Below are positions 46,098 through 55,487 of a stretch of 64,000 bases of DNA, one piece after another; positions within the stretch are counted from its first letter, which is position 1; each line of letters begins with the position of its first letter. Origin of the DNA: Bacteroidota bacterium. Its GTDB lineage: Bacteria > Bacteroidota > Bacteroidia > Chitinophagales > Chitinophagaceae. Where the stretch lies: the NCBI GenBank assembly GCA_005884665.1, contig VBAT01000014.1, positions 153,483-217,482 of the forward strand, given 5' to 3'. The notes below the pieces were generated by a model, which was not told the DNA's origin, ran no database searches, and saw only the letters and a program-made list of their open reading frames with translations. The translations under genes were made by a program, and so were the position numbers.

Positions 46098-47228
46098 ATG
46101 GAAAAAGGCAGGAAGAAAGTAGCGATCATAGAAAATCATGAATTGGGCATTTACTCCATCCGCCACGACCTGGTATTGGCTATTGCCCAAAAATATGATG
46201 TCTCGGTTTTGACTGAGATCGATGATTCGTTCAAGAATGAGGCCCTGGGAAAGGTCGTCAGGTTCATTGATGTCGGGAAAAGCGTAATGAACCCGTTGAC
46301 GGCGATTAAGTACAATCGCAGGCTGCGCAAGGCATTACGGGAGATTCAACCCGATGTTTGTCTCACGTTCACCATTCGCCCCGCTATTTATGGAAATATG
46401 GTGACGAGCGGGATGAAAATACCTACGATCTCTACCATTACCGGTACCGGCCCTTTGTTTGATAGCAGGAGCTTGTCGTACACGATCGCCCGGCAATTGT
46501 ACAAATGGGTATTGAAAAAAACCAGGTTTGTTTTCTTTCCGAATTATGACGATCTCGAAGCTTTTATACAGGCTAAGTATATCAAACGTGAACAGGCCAA
46601 ACGGGTTCCGGGTTCCGGGGTCAATTATGAGAAATTTGCTCCAATGCCATACACAAGAGGCAATGATGGCAAATTCGTTTTCTTATATATCAGCCGCCTG
46701 ATCAAAGACAAAGGCATTATGGAATATGTGGAGGCAGCTTCCATATTAAAACCTCAATTCCCGCGGGCCGAGTTCCATGTTATCGGGCCTTTATGGACCG
46801 GTAATACAAAATCGTTGACCGTGACGGCGAAAGAGCGGGATGAGTGGATCGAGAAAAAATGGATCATATACCATGACAAGCAAAAAGACATCCGGCCCTA
46901 TGTTGCCGATGCCGATTGCGTGGTGATGCCTTCTTATCGCGAAGGTATGAGCAATGTATTGCTGGAAGCTGCCAGCATGGCGCGCCCGCTCATTGCAACG
47001 AATGTTACCGGTTGCCGGGATATCGTGGAGGATGGAATGAATGGGTTATTGTGCAAAGTAAAAGATGGAAAGGACCTGGCGGAAAAAATGAAACGGATGA
47101 TGAGCATGCCGCCGGAGCAAAGAGAACAGATGGGAAAAAAAGGAAGAGAAAAAATGATACGCGAGTTTGATAAAAAGTTAGTAATACAAATATATTTGCA
47201 GGCTATTGATGAAGTCGCCAATGGATAG
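46098..47228 (+). CDS. Glycosyltransferase family 4 (PglA-like)
   Basis: A 376-aa GT-B enzyme starting at ATG 46098 (MEKGRKKVAIIENHE); an upstream ATG at 46044 would add 18 residues from repeat-like sequence. FLYISRLIKDKGIMEYVEA is the interdomain block and PSYREGMSNVLLEAASMARP the donor site, both close to the N,N'-diacetylbacillosaminyl/GalNAc transferase type, as is STITGTGPLF near 108-117. It overlaps the following deacetylase. Confidence 0.9.
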   Translation: MEKGRKKVAIIENHELGIYSIRHDLVLAIAQKYDVSVLTEIDDSFKNEALGKVVRFIDVGKSVMNPLTAIKYNRRLRKALREIQPDVCLTFTIRPAIYGNMVTSGMKIPTISTITGTGPLFDSRSLSYTIARQLYKWVLKKTRFVFFPNYDDLEAFIQAKYIKREQAKRVPGSGVNYEKFAPMPYTRGNDGKFVFLYISRLIKDKGIMEYVEAASILKPQFPRAEFHVIGPLWTGNTKSLTVTAKERDEWIEKKWIIYHDKQKDIRPYVADADCVVMPSYREGMSNVLLEAASMARPLIATNVTGCRDIVEDGMNGLLCKVKDGKDLAEKMKRMMSMPPEQREQMGKKGREKMIREFDKKLVIQIYLQAIDEVANG

Positions 47229-48125
47229 TCATGATCATTCGTTTACGCTTTCCATAGATTGGGAAGAGTTTGGCCAGCTGCTCGGCCGTGATCATACGGG
47301 GGTAGTGATGCCTGCGGTCCCTAAAACGATCGACCGGCAGACCGATATCATGCTTTCCCTGTTGGATGAAACCAAACAAAAAGCTACCTTCTTTATCCTC
47401 GGGATGCTGGCACAAAACAGGCCCGATCTTGTAAAAAAGATTGCGGCGGAAGGACACGAGATAGGGATGCATGGACAAAATCACATCCGTATGAACACGC
47501 TCAGCTATAAAGAGGCTTACAATGACCTGAGTGATGCACATAAATTGGTGACAGATATCATTGGTGCACCCATTTATGGTTACAGGGCGCCTTATTTTTC
47601 CGTGAACGAGACCTGGAAATTTTAAGTGAGCTGGGTTTGATCTATGACAGCAGCATATTCCCCGTCAAACTGAAAAATTATGGAATTGCCGATTTCCCCT
47701 ACGAGGATGCGCTGTACAATTTGCCAAATGGTAAGCAAATGGTAGAATTGCCGCTTACCATCATGAATTGGAGAGATAAACGGTTGCCGGTAGCCGGGGG
47801 AGGATATATGCGAGCGTTGCCGAAGTTTATGCTCAAAAGAATTTTCAAAAAGCTGGATGGTGAAAAAAGGGATGTTATGCTGTATATGCATCCTTATGAA
47901 TTTGATGACCGTTGGATCAGTTGCTCCACGCATTATCCTCCGGGCAAAGGTTTTTCGAAGCCAAAGTCGTTTGTGATCAATGTTCGCTGGAATTTATTTC
48001 GCGGTACCATTTACAATAAAATAAAATATCTTTTGCAAGAATATAATTTTGTAACCTGTCTAAAAAAAGCCGAATATGTCAAAGCCCATTCACACAGCCC
48101 AGCAGTACTGGGACGCCCGCAGTGA
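47209..48125 (+). pseudogene. Polysaccharide deacetylase, single-base frameshift
   Basis: NodB-type deacetylase interrupted near 47614-47616. The first part (ATG 47209 or 47221 to stop 47625) has FTLSIDWEEFG, FFILGMLAQNRPDLV, EIGMHGQNH and GYRAPYFSVNE. The second part continues in another frame as EILSELGLIYDSSIFPV and on to the C-terminus at 48125. Adding one G (TGGGAA in place of TGGAA) would give VNETWEILSELG and restore a protein of about 305 aa. It is either a true loss or a base-calling error. It resembles deacetylases of exosortase-linked exopolysaccharide clusters. Confidence 0.85.
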
Positions 48126-48705
48126 ACTTTTTGCCAACTATTACAAAAAACCTTCATGGTTCGATAAGATGTTTCGAAAAGCGGTGTTTTTCCGGACAGC
48201 GGTAGCATTGAAGACCATCAAAGAGTTTGATCGGCCTACAGTGCTCGATATTGGATCGGGACCGGGTGTGAATAGTGTCACCTGGCTAAAGAATTCAAAT
48301 GCGAAATTTTTATTGGGCATCGATTTCGCAGAAACCATGAATGAATATGCCCGCAAAAATGCAGAAGCGGAAGGCGTCGGTAATCGCTGCAAGTTTGTCC
48401 AGGGTGATTTTTTTACTTATGATTTCGGACCTGAGAAGTTTACAGTATCCGTGGCTGCCGGTGTTGTAGACTATGTAAAAGATACAGTCGCATTTATGAA
48501 GAAAATGGATGCAGTGACTTCCGGTGCTTTCGTCGTCTCCTGGCCTGAGAATGGTTTGCGTATGGCCCTTCGCCGTTACCGCTATGCTACTCCGGTTTAT
48601 CACTATAATGAATCCGATGTGCGTCGTTTGCATGAGGGACTGAATATTAAAAGTCTTGAGATCCTGCCTATGCAGGGTGGGGTAACAAGTATAGCGAGAA
48701 AGTAA
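48076..48705 (+). CDS. SAM-dependent methyltransferase
   Basis: A 209-aa class I methyltransferase. VLDIGSGPGVNSVTWL is near 56-71 and ILLGIDFAETMNEYA-like residues (LLGIDFAETMNEY) near 76-88. It begins inside the last 50 bases of the deacetylase frame, so the two genes are coupled. Short for a sugar methyltransferase but complete. Confidence 0.82.
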   Translation: MSKPIHTAQQYWDARSELFANYYKKPSWFDKMFRKAVFFRTAVALKTIKEFDRPTVLDIGSGPGVNSVTWLKNSNAKFLLGIDFAETMNEYARKNAEAEGVGNRCKFVQGDFFTYDFGPEKFTVSVAAGVVDYVKDTVAFMKKMDAVTSGAFVVSWPENGLRMALRRYRYATPVYHYNESDVRRLHEGLNIKSLEILPMQGGVTSIARK

Positions 48706-48729
48706 TATGTTGCCCGAGTAGATTTAGTA

Positions 48730-48899
48730 GTGTCTCATCCGATAGCTATCGGATTTGAATTGTCCGCAAATGACCACTGAGAAGATATGGGACCCAGAGA
48801 AGGAAGGCTTTGTGGCTCTCTGCTCTTTCCTTGATGTTGCCGTGTTGAAGTAAGGTCGACAGGGCAGAATTATTTTCCTCTGTGGCTCTCCGTGGCCAT
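48730..48899. repeat. GGCCACGGAGAGCCACAGAG-type repeat, copy 1
   Basis: About 170 bases beginning GTGTCTCATCCGATAGC and ending CTCTGTGGCTCTCCGTGGCC. It shares order and sequence with 56165-56380: CCACTGAGAAGA, CAGAGAAGGAA, and a GTTGAAGTAAGGTCGACAGG block matching GTCGAAACAAGGCCGGCAGG. It occupies the first half of the 359-base gap 48706-49064; the remainder (48900-49064) shows no gene, only an in-frame extension of the next ORF without family likeness. Confidence 0.85.
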
Positions 48900-49064
48900 T
48901 TTGATTTTTCAAACAGGGACATTACCGTAGATTTTTATACAGGCATCGGAAAACTACCCGGAGCGGCTGCGGTAGATATACTTTTTTCTCTTTTTGGGTT
49001 GGGCATTTACTTTGGACTGCCGGTTTGGACTATTATTTTTATAGCATCCAATCCGATCCATCCA

Positions 49065-49724
49065 ATGAAAACCACCCTAAAAAAACCAGTGGCCATCGTA
49101 GGTTATTCAGGCCATGCTTATGTCATCATAGACATTTTTCTCAACGCAGGTCGTTTAGTAACTTCCTACTGCGATTCAGAAGAAAAAGCCTCAAATCCTT
49201 ATAATCTTCAGTATCTCGGCCGGGAATCGGACGTGATCAGCCAATTAAAGAAGTTTGATTTTTTTGCCTGTGTGGGTCATAACGGCATTCGCGAAAAGAT
49301 CCATACGCAGCTCAGTCAATACCTGGGCGATCCTATCAATGCCATTCACCCCAGCGCGGTCATCTCAGCATCGGTGAAAATGGGCAATGGCGTAATGATA
49401 GCCGCCAACACCACATTAAACCCCATGGTAGAAATCGGTAATGGCGTTGTCTGCAACACTTCCTGCAGTATCGACCACGAATGTATCATCGGGGATTTTT
49501 CATTTGTAGCCCCCGGCGCAGTTTTGTGCGGCAATGTAAAAGTGGGACGAAGCAGTTTTATTGGCGCTAACTCCGTCATACGCCAGGGAATCACGATCGG
49601 CAATAATGTGATCATTGGTGCAGGCACCGTGGTCATTAAAGATATACCGGATAACACCACTGTGATCGGCAATCCTGCCAGGAAGCTGGTAAAGAAACCA
49701 GCCCGCAGTCTGAAAGCAGCATAA
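49065..49724 (+). CDS. NeuD/PglD-type sugar O/N-acetyltransferase
   Basis: A 219-aa protein starting at ATG 49065. The N-terminal Rossmann-like domain PVAIVGYSGHAYVIIDIF (about 7-24) is characteristic of the PglD/NeuD family, followed by left-handed beta-helix hexapeptides (IHPSAVISASVKMGNGVMI to VVIKDIPDNTTVIGNPA). It would acetylate the 4-amino group of a UDP-amino-sugar or a nonulosonate. An upstream in-frame region (from 48882) covers a repeat and is excluded. The gene ends at an intrinsic terminator. Confidence 0.9.
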   Translation: MKTTLKKPVAIVGYSGHAYVIIDIFLNAGRLVTSYCDSEEKASNPYNLQYLGRESDVISQLKKFDFFACVGHNGIREKIHTQLSQYLGDPINAIHPSAVISASVKMGNGVMIAANTTLNPMVEIGNGVVCNTSCSIDHECIIGDFSFVAPGAVLCGNVKVGRSSFIGANSVIRQGITIGNNVIIGAGTVVIKDIPDNTTVIGNPARKLVKKPARSLKAA

Positions 49725-49762
49725 TGACGATTGTTTCATTGGAATTGTTTTCAATTAAAATC

Positions 49763-49788
49763 GCACCCACTAATCGGGGTGCTTTTTT
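49763..49788 (+). terminator. Intrinsic terminator after the acetyltransferase
   Basis: GCACCC (49763-49768) pairs with GGGTGC (49777-49782) across an 8-base loop, followed by six T. It lies 39 bases after the acetyltransferase stop and marks the end of the upstream transcript. Confidence 0.8.
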
Positions 49789-49796
49789 ATGCGATT

Positions 49797-49893
49797 TGGC
49801 CACAGGGAGCCGCTGAGAGGACACAGAGGGCCACGGAGAAAAAAAACTCGGAAAAGACATGACAGAGAAAGACTCTGCGACTATCTGTGGCCA
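49797..49893. repeat. TGGCCACAG...CTGTGGCCA inverted-repeat element
   Basis: A 97-base unit with perfect 9-base terminal inverted repeats, starting just after the terminator. The interior AGCCGCTGAGAGGACACAGAG and GCCACGGAG match the core of 56165-56380. It is a compact version of the same family. Confidence 0.85.
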
Positions 49894-49976
49894 GTTATCT
49901 TTCCTACAGATAGATGCTGTCCTTTAAAACAATTCAATAACTTCGTAGCTCAGCATACAAGCCGAAAAAACCAATT

Positions 49977-50639
49977 GTGAAGAAACAATTCCGGGTTTTA
50001 TTTTTAGGGAAAAAAGACAATCCTTTTACAGAAAGGGCAGGAGAATATTTACGCAATCACTGCAAGGACCCGTTTATTTTTATTGGCGACCGGCGGGATA
50101 AGTTACCTGATGAAGTGCTGAACTGGAAGGGCGACATTCTTATCTCGTTTATCGGATCATGGATCATACCCGAATCGCTATTGAAAAATACCTCCTTTGC
50201 AGCTATTAATTTTCACCCCGGCAGCCCCGAATACCCCGGAACCGGGTGCACCAATTTCGCGATATATAATGGAGAAACAGAATATGGTGTCACCTGCCAT
50301 CATATGAAATCAGCAGTGGACAGTGGCAATATCATTGCTGTAAAAAGATTTCCTATTACGAAAGATGATACTGTGTTTGGTGTTACACAGCAATGCTACC
50401 AGCTGATCGAAGAGATGTTCTACGGGATAATGGATAGCATTTTACAGGGTAATCCCTTACCGACTTCAACGGAGACATGGAAAAGGAAACCTTATACACG
50501 AAAAGAACTTAACGAGCTCTGTTATATTACCCCCGGTATGCCTGAGGAAGAAATGGAAAAAAGGATCAAGGCAACAACATACCGGTGGCCCTGGGCTTAC
50601 ACTAAGATCGGGAATCGAACGTTTATACTTCAATCATAA
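49977..50639 (+). CDS. Formyltransferase family protein (sugar N-formyltransferase)
   Basis: A 220-aa formyl_trans_N protein, start GTG 49977. Catalytic N78-x-H80 (INFHPGSPEYPGTG) and D115 (AVDSGNII) are present. It is shorter than methionyl-tRNA formyltransferase and lacks its C-terminal domain, so a sugar-nucleotide amine is the likelier acceptor. It heads a run with a nucleotide-sugar dehydrogenase, an SDR and an aminotransferase, which could supply a 4-amino sugar for formylation. Confidence 0.85.
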   Translation: MKKQFRVLFLGKKDNPFTERAGEYLRNHCKDPFIFIGDRRDKLPDEVLNWKGDILISFIGSWIIPESLLKNTSFAAINFHPGSPEYPGTGCTNFAIYNGETEYGVTCHHMKSAVDSGNIIAVKRFPITKDDTVFGVTQQCYQLIEEMFYGIMDSILQGNPLPTSTETWKRKPYTRKELNELCYITPGMPEEEMEKRIKATTYRWPWAYTKIGNRTFILQS

Positions 50640-50647
50640 TCGAGAGC

Positions 50648-52162
50648 ATGGTGAAAGAAAAACCAAAACAGGAATCCATCAGTCCCCTGACTGGCAAGCA
50701 ATACACAATCCCCGAAACAATCGATGATAAAGCAGGAATTGAATCATTTTGCGACTTACACCCCGGCAAAAAAGTAGTCGTGGTACAGGGACTCGGCTTC
50801 GTCGGATCTGTGATGAGCCTTGTGGTGGCAAATGCACTGACCGAAGAATATGCCGTGATCGGCATCGATCTTCCTACTCCTTTTTCTTACTGGAAGATCC
50901 AATCCATCAATGAGGGCGCATTTCCCGTAATAGCTGATGATCCGAAAATCGAACAATTTTACCAGAAGGCAAGAAAGAAGAAAAACCTGTATGCAACCTG
51001 CGATCCTCATGCTTACAGCAAAGCGGATATTGTGATCGTTGATATCAATCTTGATGTAAAAAAACAATCGAATAATAACGGGCATCTGGAAGATTACAGC
51101 GTTGATCTCAGTCCTTTTAAAAAAGCAATCACAGCTATCGGCACTTCGTGCAAGCCGGACGTGCTGGTTTTGGTTGAAACGACTGTTCCGCCGGGCACCT
51201 CTCAAAAAATCGTCAGGCCAATCCTTGAAGAATGTTTGAAGGAGAGAGGGCTGGCCACAGATAAATTAAAGGTGGGGCATTCTTATGAAAGAGTAATGCC
51301 CGGTCCCAAATACGTTGATTCCATTCAAAATTTTTACCGGGTTTATGCGGGTACGGATGAAACGAGCGCTGATGCTACTGAAAAATTCCTGCGCACCGTT
51401 ATTAGTACTGATGAATACCCTCTGACCAGGTTGGGCAATACGCAGGCAACTGAAATGGCAAAAGTGTTGGAAAACTCCTACCGTGCCATGAATATCGCTT
51501 TCATGGTCGAGTGGAGCCGTTTTGCCGAAGAAGCAGGTGTAAATATCTACGAAGTAGTGAACGCGATACGGATGAGACCCACTCATAAGAACCTGATGTT
51601 GCCGGGGCTGGGAGTTGGCGGCTACTGCTTAACCAAGGATCCCCTGCTGGCGAGTTGGGCAAGAATGAATTTGTTCGGTAGCGAAGAACCCCTGGAACAA
51701 AGTGAGACCGGCGTTCATATCAATGACCAGATGCCTGTTTTTGCTTTTCAGTACCTGCAATCACAATACACTTCGTCATTGAATGGAAAAAAAGTGCTGT
51801 TGCTGGGAGTTAGTTATCTAAACGATGTAGGTGATACAAGATTTACCCCCGTGCAGGGTATTTATGAACAATTGATCGGGGCGGGTTGCGAGGTTACCCT
51901 TCATGATCCCCATGTTATGTACTGGGAGGAAAAAAGAACCAGGGTGAATAATAACCTTGATGAATTATTGAAACAGCCCTACGACCTGGTGATCGTAACA
52001 ACAGGTCATAAAGATTACCGGAACAACCCGGTATTGATCAATAAACTGGCAGATCAACAGCCGGGCTTTATTTATGATACCATTGGTATACTGACAGATG
52101 ACGAGATAAACAAATTGAAATCGAAACATATCGTGAAAGTAATAGGAAGAGGAGATCTTTAG
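50648..52162 (+). CDS. UDP-sugar 6-dehydrogenase
   Basis: A 504-aa UDP-glucose/UDP-N-acetylhexosamine dehydrogenase-family enzyme that oxidises C6 to give a uronic acid. Rossmann GLGFVGSVMS is near 50-59, TTVPPGTS near 179-186, the conserved MAKVLENSYRAMNIAF, and the catalytic C327 in GVGGYCLTKDP. The long N-terminal extension (about 40 residues with ISPLTGKQY) is unusual. Whether the substrate is UDP-Glc, UDP-GlcNAc or UDP-GalNAc is undetermined. Confidence 0.92.
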   Translation: MVKEKPKQESISPLTGKQYTIPETIDDKAGIESFCDLHPGKKVVVVQGLGFVGSVMSLVVANALTEEYAVIGIDLPTPFSYWKIQSINEGAFPVIADDPKIEQFYQKARKKKNLYATCDPHAYSKADIVIVDINLDVKKQSNNNGHLEDYSVDLSPFKKAITAIGTSCKPDVLVLVETTVPPGTSQKIVRPILEECLKERGLATDKLKVGHSYERVMPGPKYVDSIQNFYRVYAGTDETSADATEKFLRTVISTDEYPLTRLGNTQATEMAKVLENSYRAMNIAFMVEWSRFAEEAGVNIYEVVNAIRMRPTHKNLMLPGLGVGGYCLTKDPLLASWARMNLFGSEEPLEQSETGVHINDQMPVFAFQYLQSQYTSSLNGKKVLLLGVSYLNDVGDTRFTPVQGIYEQLIGAGCEVTLHDPHVMYWEEKRTRVNNNLDELLKQPYDLVIVTTGHKDYRNNPVLINKLADQQPGFIYDTIGILTDDEINKLKSKHIVKVIGRGDL

Positions 52163-52201
52163 ACTGAAGCTGCACAGGCAGCAAAAAAGTATTAATTGCT
52201 T

Positions 52202-53197
52202 ATGGGTAAAAAAGTTTTATTGCTAGGGGGAGCGGGTTTTATAGGATTCAATATCGCGAAATACCTTTCAGAGAACCGGGACTATGAATTAACGATCGCC
52301 GACAATTTTGCCCGGGGAAAACAGGACGAGCTTTTCAATGAACTGGTATCCACGCATAAGATCAGTGTCATCGCGGGCGACTATACAGATCCACGCACAT
52401 TTGACCAGCTTGGTGAAAGCTACGACCAGGTTTATATGCTTGCGTCTGTAGTGGGAGTTGATAATGCCAATTCCATCCCACATGAGATAATCCGCATTAA
52501 TACTGCTTTAATTTATAACACGCTGGAGTGGATACGACGTTCAAAGATCGACAAGGTGTTGTTTACTTCCACAAGCGAATGTTATGCAGGAACAATTGAT
52601 GCTTTCGGTTATAAAGTTCCCACGCCAGAAGAAGTACCGCTTTGTATCGAAGATATCGGGCATCCAAGATTTACTTATGCCGTCACAAAAATGCTGGGCG
52701 AATCAGGATTCCTGAACTATTCGCGCATACTTGGTTTTGAAGCAACCATTGTAAGGTATCACAATGTTTATGGACCGAGAATGGGCTTCAAGCATGTGAT
52801 ACCCCACCTCGTAGTCCGGTTCCGGAAAGGAGAGGAGCCATTTAAAGTGTATGGTCATGACCAGACGCGGGCTTTTTGTTTTATCACCGATGCTGTAAAG
52901 GGAACGGTGCTGGCCATGGAACAACCAAATACAAACGGCCAGATCTATCATATAGGTACCCAGGAAGAAATCTCTATCGGTGAACTTATTCATTATGCGG
53001 GAGACCTGATGAAATTTAAAGGAGTGTTTGAAAACGCACCAACCTATCCCGGTTCTGTGTCACGCCGCTGCCCGGATATCACGAAAGCCAGGAAACAATT
53101 GGGATTTGAGCCCGAGATCGGATGGAAACAGGGTTTAAAACAAACAATCGAATGGTATGATCAATATCTTGAAGCCGGAAACAAAGTCTATGAGTAA
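52202..53197 (+). CDS. NAD-dependent epimerase/dehydratase (extended SDR)
   Basis: A 331-aa SDR starting at ATG 52202 (a TTG two codons upstream is less likely). GGAGFIGFN is near 8-16, FTSTSECYAG near 121-130 and the Tyr/Lys pair in FTYAVTKM near 158-165. It sits between a UDP-sugar dehydrogenase and an aminotransferase, so it may decarboxylate, epimerise or dehydrate the uronate to a ketosugar. ATGAGTAA overlap with the next gene. Confidence 0.82.
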   Translation: MGKKVLLLGGAGFIGFNIAKYLSENRDYELTIADNFARGKQDELFNELVSTHKISVIAGDYTDPRTFDQLGESYDQVYMLASVVGVDNANSIPHEIIRINTALIYNTLEWIRRSKIDKVLFTSTSECYAGTIDAFGYKVPTPEEVPLCIEDIGHPRFTYAVTKMLGESGFLNYSRILGFEATIVRYHNVYGPRMGFKHVIPHLVVRFRKGEEPFKVYGHDQTRAFCFITDAVKGTVLAMEQPNTNGQIYHIGTQEEISIGELIHYAGDLMKFKGVFENAPTYPGSVSRRCPDITKARKQLGFEPEIGWKQGLKQTIEWYDQYLEAGNKVYE

Positions 53198-54338
53198 CCA
53201 GCAATTGATCCCACTCAGCGTACCAAATATTGCAGGCAATGAATGGAAATATGTAAAAGATTGCCTCGATACAGGATGGATATCCTCGGTAGGATCATAT
53301 GTGAACCAGTTTGAACAGATGGTGGCTGATTTTGCCGGAGCTAAATATGGGGTAGCTGCTGTCAACGGCACGGCAGCGCTACATATAGCCTTACTGCTCT
53401 CGGGTGTAAAGCAGGATGATTACGTGTTATTGCCTAACCTGACCTTTGTTGCTTCAGCTAATTCTATAAAATATCTCGGGGCAGAACCTTTACTGATCGA
53501 TGCCGATCCAGATCTCTGGCAAATGGACCTTGACCTGCTGGAAGAATTCCTCGAAAAGGATACGCAGGAAAAGAATGGCGAACTGATCTACACCCCGAAT
53601 GGCCGTCGTATTGGCGCGATCATGCCTGTACATATATTAGGCAACATGTGCGATATGGATCGGTTTCTTTCCATCGTAAAAAAATATCCTTTGCCAATAG
53701 TAGAAGATGCTACTGAAGCGCTGGGTACATCTTACAAAGGCAAACACGCAGGTTCGTTTAGCCCGCTGGGTTGTTTTAGTTTTAATGGGAACAAGATCAT
53801 CTCAACCGGCGGTGGTGGCGTGATAGTAACGGATGATGAGCAACTTGCCAAACACGCAAAACATTTAACCACCACGGCAAAAGCAAGTGTTGATGAATAT
53901 TATCATGATGAAGTGGGATACAATTACCGGCTGGTGAACATACTGGCCGCTGTAGGTGTAGGGCAAATGGAATTGCTTCCATCATTTATCCGGAGAAAAA
54001 AAGAAGCGGTAACTTTTTATAAAAAGGAGCTGGCAGGCGTAGCCGATATCCGCTTTCAGAAAGAACTGCCGGAAGTGAAAACAAACGGTTGGCTTTTTAC
54101 CATTCAAACGGACCAGCAGCAAAAATTGCTGAATTATCTCAATGCAAACAATATTATGAGTCGCCGCTTCTGGATGCCTATGAATAAATTACCAATGTAC
54201 AAAGACTGTATTTACGTTCAGCACCAGGATAATGCTGATTATATTTATAATACCTGCCTGAGCATTCCCTGTTCAACGAGTATCACCGATGAACAGCTGG
54301 CAATTGTGGCAGCTAGTGTAAAAAAAGCTCTTGTATAA
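53190..54338 (+). CDS. DegT/DnrJ/EryC1 aminotransferase, LegC-like
   Basis: A 382-aa PLP-dependent sugar aminotransferase that adds an amino group to a ketosugar nucleotide. ATG 53190 overlaps the SDR stop and is chosen over ATG 53157. IPLSVPNIAGNEWKYVKDC and WISSVGSYVNQFE match the LegC subgroup; K202 in FNGNKIISTGGGG is the PLP Schiff-base lysine and VEDATEALG the cofactor Asp region. The product is probably a 4-amino-sugar that an acetyl- or formyltransferase from this locus could acylate. Confidence 0.92.
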   Translation: MSNQQLIPLSVPNIAGNEWKYVKDCLDTGWISSVGSYVNQFEQMVADFAGAKYGVAAVNGTAALHIALLLSGVKQDDYVLLPNLTFVASANSIKYLGAEPLLIDADPDLWQMDLDLLEEFLEKDTQEKNGELIYTPNGRRIGAIMPVHILGNMCDMDRFLSIVKKYPLPIVEDATEALGTSYKGKHAGSFSPLGCFSFNGNKIISTGGGGVIVTDDEQLAKHAKHLTTTAKASVDEYYHDEVGYNYRLVNILAAVGVGQMELLPSFIRRKKEAVTFYKKELAGVADIRFQKELPEVKTNGWLFTIQTDQQQKLLNYLNANNIMSRRFWMPMNKLPMYKDCIYVQHQDNADYIYNTCLSIPCSTSITDEQLAIVAASVKKALV

Positions 54339-54374
54339 ATCGTATTTGATAAGAAACCTAATCCTTAGAAAACC

Positions 54375-55487
54375 ATGCGTAAGATCCACGTACCCCTGCT
54401 TCGGGGAATCAGAAACCTGCAATCTCTCCGAACGCTGAATTCACCGGAAAGGAACAGTGCAGTAGACGTATTCAGGGCCGTTGCTATTATTGTTGTAGCA
54501 TTGTATCACTTTAAAGAAATCCTTCCATTGGGATATATCGGCGTTGATCTTTTCTTTGTCATTTCTGGTCTCCTCGTTGGTGGCCTTCTTACCAGGAGCT
54601 TTGCCAATGACAAAAAAATAAATTTTTTCAAATTCTTCCTGCAAAGAGGTTTTAAGATATGGCCGTCTTATTTTATTTTTCTGGGGCTGGGCACCGTTAT
54701 TGCTTTTTACCTGGCGCCCGAACAGGTCATTCCGTTATGGGATATCAAACGATACATTTTCTTCTACCAGAATTATACCGGTGCTCCTTTTCACTGGAGC
54801 TTTGATCATGTGTGGTCATTGTGTATAGAAGAACATTTTTACATCATGTTGCCGGTTGCTTTCATTATTGTCCAACGATTATACAATAAGAAAGAGGCAT
54901 TATTCGGGCTGGTGGGCTTGGTGATCGTGTCAGGCATTGTTTTTAAATTGCTTTCGTTATGGTTTACCCGTAGCCAGGATACTTATTCTGGCACTCATGT
55001 AAGGATCGATGCATTAGGCTGGGGAGTACTGCTAAACCTTATCATCGTGTATTATTCGCAACTTCTGAAACGGAGACGCTCCTATCTTGTCAGCCTGCTG
55101 GGGACACTCATGGGGATTGCAGCGGTTGTGGTTTTTTGCAACACAGACTCGGTATATTATAAAAAAGTGGTCTTTCATTCACTTATTCCCTTTTGTTTCT
55201 TTTTAATGATTGCAGGATTGTATTATTACGATCTTAGCCGACTGAAGCTGTTGAGATTTATCGCTTACTACAGCTATAACTGGTATCTCTGGCATCCCTT
55301 GTTGTCTGTAATCTTCCGTCACTATATTGAAAGCACAGTTGTGGGCGTGGTTTGTTATTTAGGTATCTCATTTTCCGTTGCCGTGTTATTCACTACGATC
55401 GTGGAAGAGCCATTCCTGCGGTTGCGTAAGCAGGTCATTAACCGTCTATTCAAACCACAGTTGCAATATTCATACAGATCTCAATAA
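54375..55487 (+). CDS. Acyltransferase 3 family protein
   Basis: A 370-aa polytopic membrane acyltransferase. VDVFRAVAIIVVALYHFKE has the family Arg and His, and GYIGVDLFFVISGLLVGGLL follows. It is distinct from the homolog at 18072. It probably O-acylates the polymer. Its stop overlaps the start of the phosphoglycosyl transferase (TAATG). Confidence 0.9.
   Translation: MRKIHVPLLRGIRNLQSLRTLNSPERNSAVDVFRAVAIIVVALYHFKEILPLGYIGVDLFFVISGLLVGGLLTRSFANDKKINFFKFFLQRGFKIWPSYFIFLGLGTVIAFYLAPEQVIPLWDIKRYIFFYQNYTGAPFHWSFDHVWSLCIEEHFYIMLPVAFIIVQRLYNKKEALFGLVGLVIVSGIVFKLLSLWFTRSQDTYSGTHVRIDALGWGVLLNLIIVYYSQLLKRRRSYLVSLLGTLMGIAAVVVFCNTDSVYYKKVVFHSLIPFCFFLMIAGLYYYDLSRLKLLRFIAYYSYNWYLWHPLLSVIFRHYIESTVVGVVCYLGISFSVAVLFTTIVEEPFLRLRKQVINRLFKPQLQYSYRSQ

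Noticed and set aside
48882..49064. 61-residue N-terminal extension of the acetyltransferase
   Set aside because: Part of it is repeat copy 1, and the PglD/NeuD family begins directly at the ATG at 49065.
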